Assembly (NCBI GenBank): GCA_003094555.1
Contig: NATW01000119.1
Location: forward strand, 1 to 64,000
DNA length: 64,000 nucleotides
DNA from: a gamma proteobacterium symbiont of Ctena orbiculata
GTDB taxonomy: Bacteria; Pseudomonadota; Gammaproteobacteria; Chromatiales; Chromatiaceae
Direction: 5' to 3'
A program made the translations under genes and the position numbers. This document shows positions 56,494 to 63,452 of the stretch, in pieces. Below the pieces are notes generated by a model. That model was not told where the DNA came from. It was given only the letters and a program-made list of their open reading frames with translations, and ran no database searches. Each line of letters begins with the position of its first letter. Positions within the stretch are counted from its first letter, which is position 1.

Positions 56494-57276
56494 ATGTCAA
56501 CCTGCTTTGTAATACAGCCTTTCGATCGCGGTAAGTTCGATAAGCGTTTCGAAGATACTTTTCAGCCAGCAATTGAAGAGGCGGGGCTTAAGGCTTATAG
56601 GGTGGATCAAGATCCCGATGTCGAGATACCGATCGAGGCAATTGAGGAAGGCATTCGGGATGCCGCTATTTGCCTGGCTGATATCACAACGGATAACCCA
56701 AATGTTTGGTACGAACTTGGTTACGCTTTCGCTGCTGGAAAAGCAGTGATTATGGTTTGTTCCGACGAACGCAAAGATGTCCGATACCCATTCGACATAC
56801 AGCATCGAACAGTAGTTGGCTATAAATCGGAATCCTCGCGAGATTTTGAACAGCTAAAAGAACAAATAAAACAGCGAATTCAGGCTCTAATGAAAAAGGG
56901 TGAGCGTTTGCGGGAGCTAGCGGAGAGCGACCCAATCGCGCCTCGGGAAGGTTTAAGTCAACCGGAGTTAGCAGTGTTAGCCACTCTGGCCGGAGATGCC
57001 GTGTTCCCTGATAGCACTACAAGTTTTTATTCGCTTAAGCACGATATAGAAAGGGTGGGTTTCACATCACTTGGTTTTGGTCTCGGATTTCGCCGTTTGC
57101 TCAAAAAGGGTTTTATAGAAACAACGGAAGAGTTCGATGAGCATCAAGGCGAACCATATCCCGCGGCACGGCTCACTCAACAAGGATGGGAATGGATTGA
57201 AGCTAATGAAGGTATGTTTTCCCTAAAGAAAGGCGCACCGGCCGCAAATGATTTCGATGATGACATCCCTTTCTAA
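56494..57276 (+). CDS. Nucleoside-2-deoxyribosyltransferase/TIR-like protein with winged-helix tail
   Basis: A 260-residue cytosolic protein. Residues 1 to about 125 form a nucleotide-binding fold: CFVIQPFDRGKFDKRFEDTF, GIRDAAICLADITTDNPNVW and YELGYAFAAGKAVIMVCSDE. NPNVWYELGYA with Glu74 fits the catalytic Glu of nucleoside deoxyribosyltransferases and related TIR-like NAD hydrolases. Residues about 155-245 look like a winged helix (EGLSQPELAVLATLAGDAVF, FGLGFRRLLKKGFIETTEEF, RLTQQGWEWIEANEG). The ATG at 56494 has AAGGA upstream. It sits in an attC-ended cassette. A nucleotide-degrading defence effector is a reasonable but unproven idea. Confidence 0.8.
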   Translation: MSTCFVIQPFDRGKFDKRFEDTFQPAIEEAGLKAYRVDQDPDVEIPIEAIEEGIRDAAICLADITTDNPNVWYELGYAFAAGKAVIMVCSDERKDVRYPFDIQHRTVVGYKSESSRDFEQLKEQIKQRIQALMKKGERLRELAESDPIAPREGLSQPELAVLATLAGDAVFPDSTTSFYSLKHDIERVGFTSLGFGLGFRRLLKKGFIETTEEFDEHQGEPYPAARLTQQGWEWIEANEGMFSLKKGAPAANDFDDDIPF

Positions 57277-57290
57277 TTCAGCCCACAAGG

Positions 57291-57349
57291 ACATAACAAA
57301 CGGCTGCAGGCGACGCAAAACCCGCGCGCCTGAGCCGAAACGTTGAGGC
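57291..57349 (+). other. Integron attC recombination site
   Basis: R'' core ACATAAC (57291-57297) and R' core starting CGTTGAGGC (57341-57349) flank paired inner boxes: L'' GGCTGCAGGCG (57302-57312) and L' CGCCTGAGCC (57327-57336). They pair perfectly except for one extra G at 57306, the extrahelical base expected in attC. It lies 14 bp after the stop of the upstream gene. The last bases depart from GTTRRRY, perhaps because an insertion sequence starts there. Confidence 0.82.
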
Positions 57350-57412
57350 TGTCGAAAAACCCCATAATTCGATAAAATCTCATAGACAATAACGGTGCAT
57401 GGAGAAAGGACG
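57345..57412 (+). mobile_element. Probable left end of an IS1182-like element
   Basis: GAGGCTGTCGAAAAACCCC followed by a short leader to a transposase start is the layout of an IS end. It abuts the GTT of attC R'. No matching right end is seen, so the element is a remnant. Confidence 0.4.
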
Positions 57413-57790
57413 ATGGCACGTTATAAGGATTACAACTACGATCAGATGAAAATGCTGCCCGTGTCCTATGAGAAACAAATCCTGCCGGGCAGTTTCGAAT
57501 ACTCCCTCTCCTACCTGATCGATAACGAGCTTGATATAAGCGCATTTGACCAACAGTATCAAAACGACAGCACAGGCCGGCCTGCCTATGATCCCAAACC
57601 GCTGTTAAAGATCATCATTCTTGCCTATTCCAAGGGCATTACCATCAGCCGTCAGATCGATCGCGCGGTGCGACGTATGCTGCAACGCCATCGTGAGCAG
57701 GATACAGCGGAACAACAACCGGATATTTACGAGCGAGAGCAAGAGCAGATCAAAAAGCTGCGAGCAGCCTCCGCCGAAGGTAACGTTATA
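57413..57790 (+). pseudogene. Transposase remnant (IS1182 family), internally deleted and truncated
   Basis: From the ATG at 57413 (GGAG and AGGA upstream) the frame gives MARYKDYNYDQMKMLPVSYE, ILPGSFEYSLSYLIDNELDI and YDPKPLLKIIILAYSKGITI, the N-terminus of IS1182-type transposases. After SRQI the sequence jumps to DRAVRRMLQRHREQD, which in full-length members lies about 100 residues later, and it ends at KKLRAASAEG. So it is missing the middle and the whole catalytic C-terminus, and reads straight into the next cassette gene. It is not functional. Confidence 0.8.
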
Positions 57791-57791
57791 T
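57785..57791 (+). other. GTTATAT junction-like core between transposase remnant and next gene
   Basis: AACGTTATATC occurs exactly where transposase similarity ends and the next gene's leader begins. It resembles a GTTRRRY cassette boundary, suggesting a recombination joint. Confidence 0.35.
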
Positions 57792-57808
57792 CAAAAAAGG
57801 GGGAGTCC

Positions 57809-58492
57809 TTGAAGCAAGTTTTTCTCATAATTTTGTTGATTTTTCCGGTACTAGTTAACGCCACGGCCGATGAAGTTGTTAAGCTGGATGTTCCCGTTGT
57901 TAAGCAAGGTCGTGCTTTATGTGGCCCAGCAACGATAGAAATGGTATTTCGATATTGGGGTATAACAGATTACGACCAGTATGATATTGCTTACAATATC
58001 TTGTTGTTTAATCCAAACGTAAAAAGAGTAAAAAAATCTAAAATATTACAAAGCAAGGCAATTAACTGGAAGCTTTATCCAGGTACGGGTACAAGTACAA
58101 TGCGTGATTTTTTAAAGCAGTTGTCTACAACTAATAATCACAAGTTTAAAAGCATATCAACTGACTACAAATATGCAGAGAAACAAAAGAAAAGAATTTG
58201 GGGTATTGTTAAAGAGTATTTATCAAACGGTATACCAGTTATTGTTCACCAATATTGGAAAGGAAAGGGAACTAGAGGACATTATAGGGTAGTCACAGGT
58301 TTCAATGAAAAAAAGAAAGTTGTTTACCTCAATGATGCTAATCCAGGAAAAAAACTGACCCAAAGTTATAGAGAATTTTTCAAACTGTGGAATGTGGATG
58401 AGCCTTGGCTGCATTACAATGCCATTGTCTTTAATGCCAATGGTGATGAAGTGAATATTAATCTTAAGAAGTATGAGTATCGAAAATACTGA
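57809..58492 (+). CDS. Exported C39-like papain-fold peptidase
   Basis: A 227-residue protein starting at TTG 57809, with GGGGGAG 3 bp upstream. The signal peptide is KQVFLIILLIFPVLVNATA. The mature part has the C39-type triad: Cys in GRALCGPATIEMVFRYWG, His in GTRGHYRVVTGFNEKKKVVY, and Asp in YLNDANPGKKLTQSY. It probably cleaves or binds peptides in the periplasm or outside. Low GC and Lys/Asn-rich codons differ from the flanking operons. The frame is open upstream into the transposase remnant, but the signal peptide marks the real start. C39-like single-domain proteins can be bacteriocin processors or effectors; no substrate gene is seen. Confidence 0.75.
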   Translation: MKQVFLIILLIFPVLVNATADEVVKLDVPVVKQGRALCGPATIEMVFRYWGITDYDQYDIAYNILLFNPNVKRVKKSKILQSKAINWKLYPGTGTSTMRDFLKQLSTTNNHKFKSISTDYKYAEKQKKRIWGIVKEYLSNGIPVIVHQYWKGKGTRGHYRVVTGFNEKKKVVYLNDANPGKKLTQSYREFFKLWNVDEPWLHYNAIVFNANGDEVNINLKKYEYRKY

Positions 58493-58515
58493 TATAAAAA
58501 GACACTCCATAGGAT

Positions 58516-58579
58516 TTGGTACACTTGTCACCTTTTTTGCAATCGCTTCGCTGGCAAAATAAGCCGCCAAGTACACCAA
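58516..58579. repeat. Nested inverted repeat after the C39-like gene
   Basis: TTGGTACACTTG (58516-58527) pairs with CAAGTACACCAA (58568-58579) at 10 of 12 positions, and TTTTGC (58535-58540) with GCAAAA (58554-58559) inside. Two stems parted by an internal loop recall an attC layout, but the RYYYAAC/GTTRRRY cores are lacking. Confidence 0.6.
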
Positions 58580-58605
58580 GCCCATGAGCGCAACGATAGA
58601 CGATT

Positions 58606-59343
58606 ATGCCCACTAAACCAGACCATCTGAAGCAATATATTAAAGAGATCCTGCTACCAAAGACTGGAGAAGATGGCTTTCAGCTATATAAGTCTAAGGA
58701 ACTATTGCGAGTTAAAGGCCCGTTTGTGGATCAAATTAGCTTTCAACTCAGCCAATACGGTAGCAAAACTTTTTATGTGCATTACCAAAAAAACCTTATC
58801 GCATATCCATTATTAAACATTAGCTCGTATCGCGTTGGCCACAGACTTTCTAATAACTCAGATAATGGAGATGAATCTGAATGGCGCGGATCAGAATCCG
58901 ATGAGGCAAAAAAGGCCATTATCAGCGTTAGTGACGCCTACGATAAAATCATTGAACCTTGGTTTGCAACCGTAAGCTCAGTCGCAGAATATGTTTTTGA
59001 ATATTTTGCAAATAATCACGATGCCACAACTAAATCTCTAGAAATCGCAGTAGCATTCGCATATGCCGGGAAACGTAACCCCGCATGGTGGATTTGTAGT
59101 GATTTGCTGAGTGAGGGAATCGAGTCAGATAAAGTGATACTTGCTGCGTGCAAAGAGTATATTGATGTAGATGAGATTGAAAAACAAAAAGAGGCATTAC
59201 AGAACGAACATTATGCAAAATATCATGCGGCCATGGCCGATTTGGCAGTTCCAGAGTCTCGTCACGACAATATAAATTCTCTTTTAAATCATTGGCGACA
59301 GCAAAATATTGAAAAATTTAAGCTTGAGAAATTTATCGTCTAA
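58606..59343 (+). CDS. Cassette-type hypothetical protein (DUF4304-like)
   Basis: A 245-residue soluble protein. HLKQYIKEILLPKTGEDGFQ, LYKSKELLRVKGPFVDQISF and QLSQYGSKTFYVHYQKNLIA resemble the DUF4304 class of small proteins common in mobile DNA. The C-terminal part is helical and charged (KEALQNEHYAKYHAAMADLA). Its ATG lies within ATTATGCCC, and its TAA stop lies within GTCTAAC, a perfect RYYYAAC core. Start and stop embedded in such cores is typical of integron cassettes. Function is unknown; contact-dependent toxin immunity is one possibility for DUF4304-like proteins, not supported here by a toxin gene. Confidence 0.7.
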   Translation: MPTKPDHLKQYIKEILLPKTGEDGFQLYKSKELLRVKGPFVDQISFQLSQYGSKTFYVHYQKNLIAYPLLNISSYRVGHRLSNNSDNGDESEWRGSESDEAKKAIISVSDAYDKIIEPWFATVSSVAEYVFEYFANNHDATTKSLEIAVAFAYAGKRNPAWWICSDLLSEGIESDKVILAACKEYIDVDEIEKQKEALQNEHYAKYHAAMADLAVPESRHDNINSLLNHWRQQNIEKFKLEKFIV

Positions 59344-59425
59344 CAAGAGAGTTATGTCACCAATAAAAGGTGCTGGCTGGGGCTGCTTTGCTTACGCTAT
59401 GCAGTCCCATATTCGGGCATTATGC
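59338..59425 (+). other. Possible degenerate attC site
   Basis: GTCTAAC (59338-59344, containing the stop codon of the preceding gene) and ATTATGC (59419-59425) bracket 88 bp with a central hairpin TGGGGCTGC / GCAGTCCCA (about 59379-59409). Size and layout suit attC, but the inner L boxes cannot be matched. Confidence 0.3.
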
Positions 59426-59496
59426 GCAATAGGAGATAAAAATAATGACGCAAAGATCGCGTGGCTGAAACACGACAATAAAGGATTTATCAAACC

Positions 59497-59907
59497 ATGA
59501 AGCCAAGAATTAGCATGATCACACTCGTTGTTCGCGATCTGGGAGCAGCGATTGAATTTTACGAAAAAGGGTTAAGTTTCCCGCGCATGGAATCGCCGCC
59601 CGAAGTGGCGTTTTTCACTCTCAATGGCACGTGGCTTGGTCTCTACGGGCGTGAAGCATTGGCGGAAGATGCAAAGGTTCCTCCAGAAGGCACAGGGTTC
59701 GCAGGCTTTACGCTGGCCCACAATGTCGATTCTGAAAAAGAAGTCGATGAGGTGGTTGCTCAGGCGGTGTCGGCAGGCGCAACCTTGGTCAAGAAGCCCC
59801 AGAAGGTGTTCTGGGGAGGCTACAGCGGCTACTTCAAGGATCTCGATGGCCATCTCTGGGAGGTGGCCCACAATCCGTTGTTCTGGGTAGGCCCTGAAGA
59901 TGAATAG
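59497..59907 (+). CDS. VOC (glyoxalase/bleomycin-resistance) family protein
   Basis: A 136-residue VOC-fold protein: ISMITLVVRDLGAAIEFYEK, GTWLGLYGREALAEDAKVPP, FTLAHNVDSEKEVDEVVAQA and YSGYFKDLDGHLWEVAHNPL with the C-terminal metal-ligand Glu in LWEVA. Such proteins include glyoxalases, dioxygenases and antibiotic-binding proteins; the substrate cannot be told. It is frequent as an integron cassette gene, which suits its place at the end of the cassette-like stretch. Its base composition is nearer that of the host than the two genes before it. Confidence 0.85.
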   Translation: MKPRISMITLVVRDLGAAIEFYEKGLSFPRMESPPEVAFFTLNGTWLGLYGREALAEDAKVPPEGTGFAGFTLAHNVDSEKEVDEVVAQAVSAGATLVKKPQKVFWGGYSGYFKDLDGHLWEVAHNPLFWVGPEDE

Positions 59908-60020
59908 TAGGGGATACCCATAGTATTCTTTAGTTTATAGAACATGTCGGGTTACCTTAAAAAAACATTTGAATCCAATATGTGGCGATTTATGCTGATT
60001 CACAGCCTAAATACAAATCC

Positions 60021-61166
60021 TCATTCGAGTAAACGTTCATAACGTTTATCAGTAAGGATCTTCATGAAGGCCACCAGCGCATCGATGCGCTTGTTGTCCA
60101 GCGCGGGACCGGTCTCCAGTTCCTTTAGCGAGATGTTTTCATTCACCTCCGGGGCTCCCCACTGTTTGCCGCTCTCCGGATTGATCTGGCGTTTCGCGCT
60201 ACGGCTGTTGTACTTGTTGTAGAACGCCACAACGGTACGCAGATCCCGAAACACGCCGTTATGCATATACGGCCCGGTCACCGCCACATTGCGCAGCGTC
60301 GGCACCTTGAACTTGCCATCCTGGTTTGGATCATCGACCTGGGGATTCTCCAGCAGCCCGTGATCGATATGGTCTTCAGCAACACCGTTCAGCTTTCGAA
60401 CGACCCGATTCACCGGTACACCGATGTTGTGATATTCGTAGTTGGAAAATGTCTCGCCCTCGCTGCCGGGTAACTGTTTGAGCTGATGGCAGAGATTGCA
60501 GTTGCTGAACTGCTGGGAGAAAAACAGGGTCATCCCCAGGTCCTCCTGGAGGGTGAGTTCGTACTCGCCACGCAGATAACGGTCATATTTTGAGTCGAAG
60601 GGGGCAAACAGCGCGGTCTTCTCAAACGCGGCAATACTCTCCGCCATGGCGGCATAGGCCCGCTCAGCGTCATTGAAGATATGCTTGCCGTAAAACCGCT
60701 CAAAGGCAGTGGTGTAGGCGCTGTTCTCCATCAGTCGCTCCACTACGGCGGCCTTGCCGGGCATGCCCATCTCGATGGGATTGGTGGGTGGTCCACCCGC
60801 CTGCCCTGCCAGGTCCATCTCACGTCCGTCATGAAACTGACCGCCCACATACTTACCCGCTTCATTCAGCTGAAAGCCTGGGCTGAAAGCGGCATAGGCA
60901 GCAGTGGGCGCATTCCGATCGCCCAAGGATTTGCCATCGTCACCCAGGGATACCGCGCCCCCCACACCATTGTCGCGACCATCGGCAAATCCGCTCTCCG
61001 GCGAGTGGCAGGTGGCGCAGGCCTGGGTGCGGTTTTTGGACAGGCTCTTGTCGAAAAAGAGCGCCTGACCCAAGGCCTCAACACTATCGAATGCGGCCAT
61101 CGATGGCAGGGTCACCATGACGCCCGCCAATGTAACTATTGATGTTGCCAGTAACCCTAATCGCAC
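60021..61166 (-). CDS. Di-haem cytochrome c peroxidase family protein
   Basis: A 381-residue exported protein with a signal peptide (IVTLAGVMVTLPSMAA). Two c-type haem motifs are CATCH (Cys50-His54) and CNLCH (about residue 222). VEALGQALFFDKSLSKNRTQ, GGQFHDGREMDLAGQAGGPP and FKVPTLRNVAVTGPYMHNGV are CcpA/MauG family blocks. It reduces hydrogen peroxide in the periplasm or oxidises a protein partner. It ends the minus-strand cluster with DUF1513, imelysin-like and di-haem oxidoreductase genes. Confidence 0.94.
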   Translation of the reverse strand: MRLGLLATSIVTLAGVMVTLPSMAAFDSVEALGQALFFDKSLSKNRTQACATCHSPESGFADGRDNGVGGAVSLGDDGKSLGDRNAPTAAYAAFSPGFQLNEAGKYVGGQFHDGREMDLAGQAGGPPTNPIEMGMPGKAAVVERLMENSAYTTAFERFYGKHIFNDAERAYAAMAESIAAFEKTALFAPFDSKYDRYLRGEYELTLQEDLGMTLFFSQQFSNCNLCHQLKQLPGSEGETFSNYEYHNIGVPVNRVVRKLNGVAEDHIDHGLLENPQVDDPNQDGKFKVPTLRNVAVTGPYMHNGVFRDLRTVVAFYNKYNSRSAKRQINPESGKQWGAPEVNENISLKELETGPALDNKRIDALVAFMKILTDKRYERLLE

Positions 61167-61208
61167 CGTTGTTCTCCCAATGAAACGTCGAATATCAAAA
61201 TGAATCCG

Positions 61209-62312
61209 TCAGATTCGCAGCATATGATTGTCCCAGCGAGACTCCCCTGCCTTGATCAACGGCAGCGGATGCAACTCCTCTTCACCGATCCGGTATCGAT
61301 ACACGCCACCCAGTCCGCTGCTAAGAATAAATTGACCGGGCTCAGTGCCTGCGGCGATACCGCAGCCGTCTGTCACATCCACTTGTCCCAGGTAGCCTCC
61401 CCTATCCACACTCCAGAAAGTCACCAGGCCGCCCCGTGGAGAAGAGACGGCAAACACTACCCCCGAACTATCGATACAGACACTGCCGCAATAGTTACGC
61501 ATGCGCCTTTGTACAGATGCCGGGGCATGCAGGAGGCGGATCGCTTCGCCACGTCTGTGCATGCCGATCAATGGCGGTTGCCGGGTACGCCTGCCCTGGT
61601 ACTGCATCACGCAGCAGACCTGGTCATCCGGGGTAATCGCCAGGTGGCGGATACTGTTCTTGTGCAGCCCATCGGCGAGAAACCACTGCTCTAACAACGC
61701 TCCGCTATGGGAGTCGATGTAGGTCAATGATGGCTGCATATCCGCGAGGTTGAGCTTGGCGCGCCCGCTATCCGGGTGGGTCCGGATACCGCCGTTGGCC
61801 ACCACCAGGGTTACACCATCCGACAGCATGCCCAGCTCATGGGGGCCGATGCCATAGGACGGATACTCATCCACCTGCCGGTACCCCTGCTGTACATCCC
61901 GTACCCCGATCACGCCCTTGCCGTTGGCGAAATCGTTCTCCGTTGTATAGAACCAGCGACCATCCGGGGAGAACAGGCCATGGCCGTAAAAGTGCCGCTC
62001 TGTTCGACTCTCCAGTCTGTATCTCAACCGGCCGGTGTTCAGCTCGATGACAAGCAGGTATTGGCCAGGACGACGCGCCACTGCCACGGCTTGCCGCCTG
62101 TCCGGGGATAGGGCCATGGCATGACCCCGACCCGGTAAGCCAAGCCTGAACTGCTGCAAGCCGTACTCATTGAAGCCACTGATATAGTGGTTGCCGTCCC
62201 CATCGGCGTGGGCACTCAGATAACTTGCCTGCCCCGACCCGGTGGCAACAACCGGTAATATCGGGAGCAGGGTAAGACCGCTGGTGAGTTGCAGAAATCG
62301 ACGCCGTTTCAC
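61209..62312 (-). CDS. DUF1513 family exported beta-propeller protein
   Basis: A 367-residue protein with a signal that begins MKRRRFLQLTSGLTLLPILP, a Tat-like RRRFLQL motif. GRGHAMALSPDRRQAVAVAR, FYGHGLFSPDGRWFYTTEND, YGIGPHELGMLSDGVTLVVA and NSIRHLAITPDDQVCCVMQY are the DUF1513 repeats, giving a propeller. DUF1513 genes are known companions of imelysin-like and di-haem oxidoreductase genes in iron-regulated clusters. The precise role is not established. Confidence 0.92.
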   Translation of the reverse strand: MKRRRFLQLTSGLTLLPILPVVATGSGQASYLSAHADGDGNHYISGFNEYGLQQFRLGLPGRGHAMALSPDRRQAVAVARRPGQYLLVIELNTGRLRYRLESRTERHFYGHGLFSPDGRWFYTTENDFANGKGVIGVRDVQQGYRQVDEYPSYGIGPHELGMLSDGVTLVVANGGIRTHPDSGRAKLNLADMQPSLTYIDSHSGALLEQWFLADGLHKNSIRHLAITPDDQVCCVMQYQGRRTRQPPLIGMHRRGEAIRLLHAPASVQRRMRNYCGSVCIDSSGVVFAVSSPRGGLVTFWSVDRGGYLGQVDVTDGCGIAAGTEPGQFILSSGLGGVYRYRIGEEELHPLPLIKAGESRWDNHMLRI

Positions 62313-62357
62313 GCTGACACCTCAATATAAAAAAAATAAAGTTGCAGCTGCATTTAC

Positions 62358-63443
62358 TCAATCACCATCCAGGCTGTTGAAGCCAAGGGATAGACCCAAC
62401 GCCCTGGGCAGCCGGGTGGCGATCAGACGTTTGAGGGCACGACTGTCATCAAGCAACTGCTGCAGTCTGGCTTGGTCTTGCGAGCCTTTTTCTATTTCAT
62501 AGAGCGGCAGCTCGATCTTTTCCGCACTGAGTAAGGCCTTGTTGAATCCACTACGAATTTCAGCATCCAGCACCCTGTCCGCCACCGCCGCTGAGAAACC
62601 GACCCGATACAACTCCTCGCTGGCCTTTAGGTTCAGCCGGATGTTGCGCAATGAACGACGGCTGCGCCATGACTCGGCACGGCGTAGCCTGTAACCCTTC
62701 ATGGGGCGCAGCAGCTTGTTGTCGACGATAGCCTGCAACTGAGTATGGAGATTGTTGAGCAGGCGGCTGCTCACCTCTTCGCTGCTTTCAAAATAGTCAT
62801 TGCCCTGCTCCGCACCCAGTACCAGATCAGCATATGCCACATCGCCCGGCAGCCAATCCTTGACTACGCCGGATGACATGTGTGCGATATTCCGGGCAAT
62901 GGCCATAACCAACTCGCAGGGATAGCTGGCTGTATCGCCGGATGTAAACTCAGCCAGCTGCAACTCGGCGGGAAACAGCAGGCGCTCCAGGCTGGTGAAA
63001 CCCTGTACCGCCACACTGATATGGGGAAAACGATCCGGCAACAATATTTCCCTATCCTGTTTAGCCAACAGCTGGCGTAACTGTTTGGCGCCAGTGCCGT
63101 GTTTGTCCGGCCACAACTGGTAACGGTTGTAGCGCAGATACATCTCCACCGGGCCGAAACGCATGTGCTGGATGCCCATCCAGTCATCCATGGCTGCATG
63201 GTAGGCCGCACGCAGTTGCTCCAACGCTTTCAAATCCGGTGCCTTGCAGAACCGGGTAGCCCGTCGCGAAAGCATCCTGCCACTCTCGGCCAGACGTTCA
63301 TAACGGGGCAGCAGATGTTGATCCAGGATTATCCGGTTGGCCGCCTGCCAACCCGTATCGGCACCCCTGCTGTTACTGCTCAATAGCAATCCCAGCAATA
63401 CGCCTGTGAGGAGTACGGGTGTAATAAAACTATTTCGGTACAT
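62358..63443 (-). CDS. Imelysin-like (peptidase M75) periplasmic protein
   Basis: A 361-residue protein with a signal peptide (ITPVLLTGVLLGLLLSSNSR). ILDQHLLPRYERLAESGRML, MDDWMGIQHMRFGPVEMYLR, LWPDKHG and RFPHISVAVQGFTSLERLLF follow the imelysin layout of two four-helix bundles. The family GxHxxE motif reads GFTSLE here, with Thr in place of His. Relatives bind iron or copper in the periplasm; protease activity is doubtful in the family. It overlaps no neighbour but is 9 bp behind the next gene. Confidence 0.92.
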   Translation of the reverse strand: MYRNSFITPVLLTGVLLGLLLSSNSRGADTGWQAANRIILDQHLLPRYERLAESGRMLSRRATRFCKAPDLKALEQLRAAYHAAMDDWMGIQHMRFGPVEMYLRYNRYQLWPDKHGTGAKQLRQLLAKQDREILLPDRFPHISVAVQGFTSLERLLFPAELQLAEFTSGDTASYPCELVMAIARNIAHMSSGVVKDWLPGDVAYADLVLGAEQGNDYFESSEEVSSRLLNNLHTQLQAIVDNKLLRPMKGYRLRRAESWRSRRSLRNIRLNLKASEELYRVGFSAAVADRVLDAEIRSGFNKALLSAEKIELPLYEIEKGSQDQARLQQLLDDSRALKRLIATRLPRALGLSLGFNSLDGD

Positions 63444-63452
63444 GCCCAGTCT

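Noticed and set aside
57395..58492. A single 365-residue protein
   Set aside because: The first third is transposase debris and a signal peptide with its own ribosome site begins at 57809, so it is treated as a pseudogene plus a separate gene.
56188..59925. Integron integrase or attI site
   Set aside because: No tyrosine-recombinase frame on either strand in or near the region; if present it lies outside the window.
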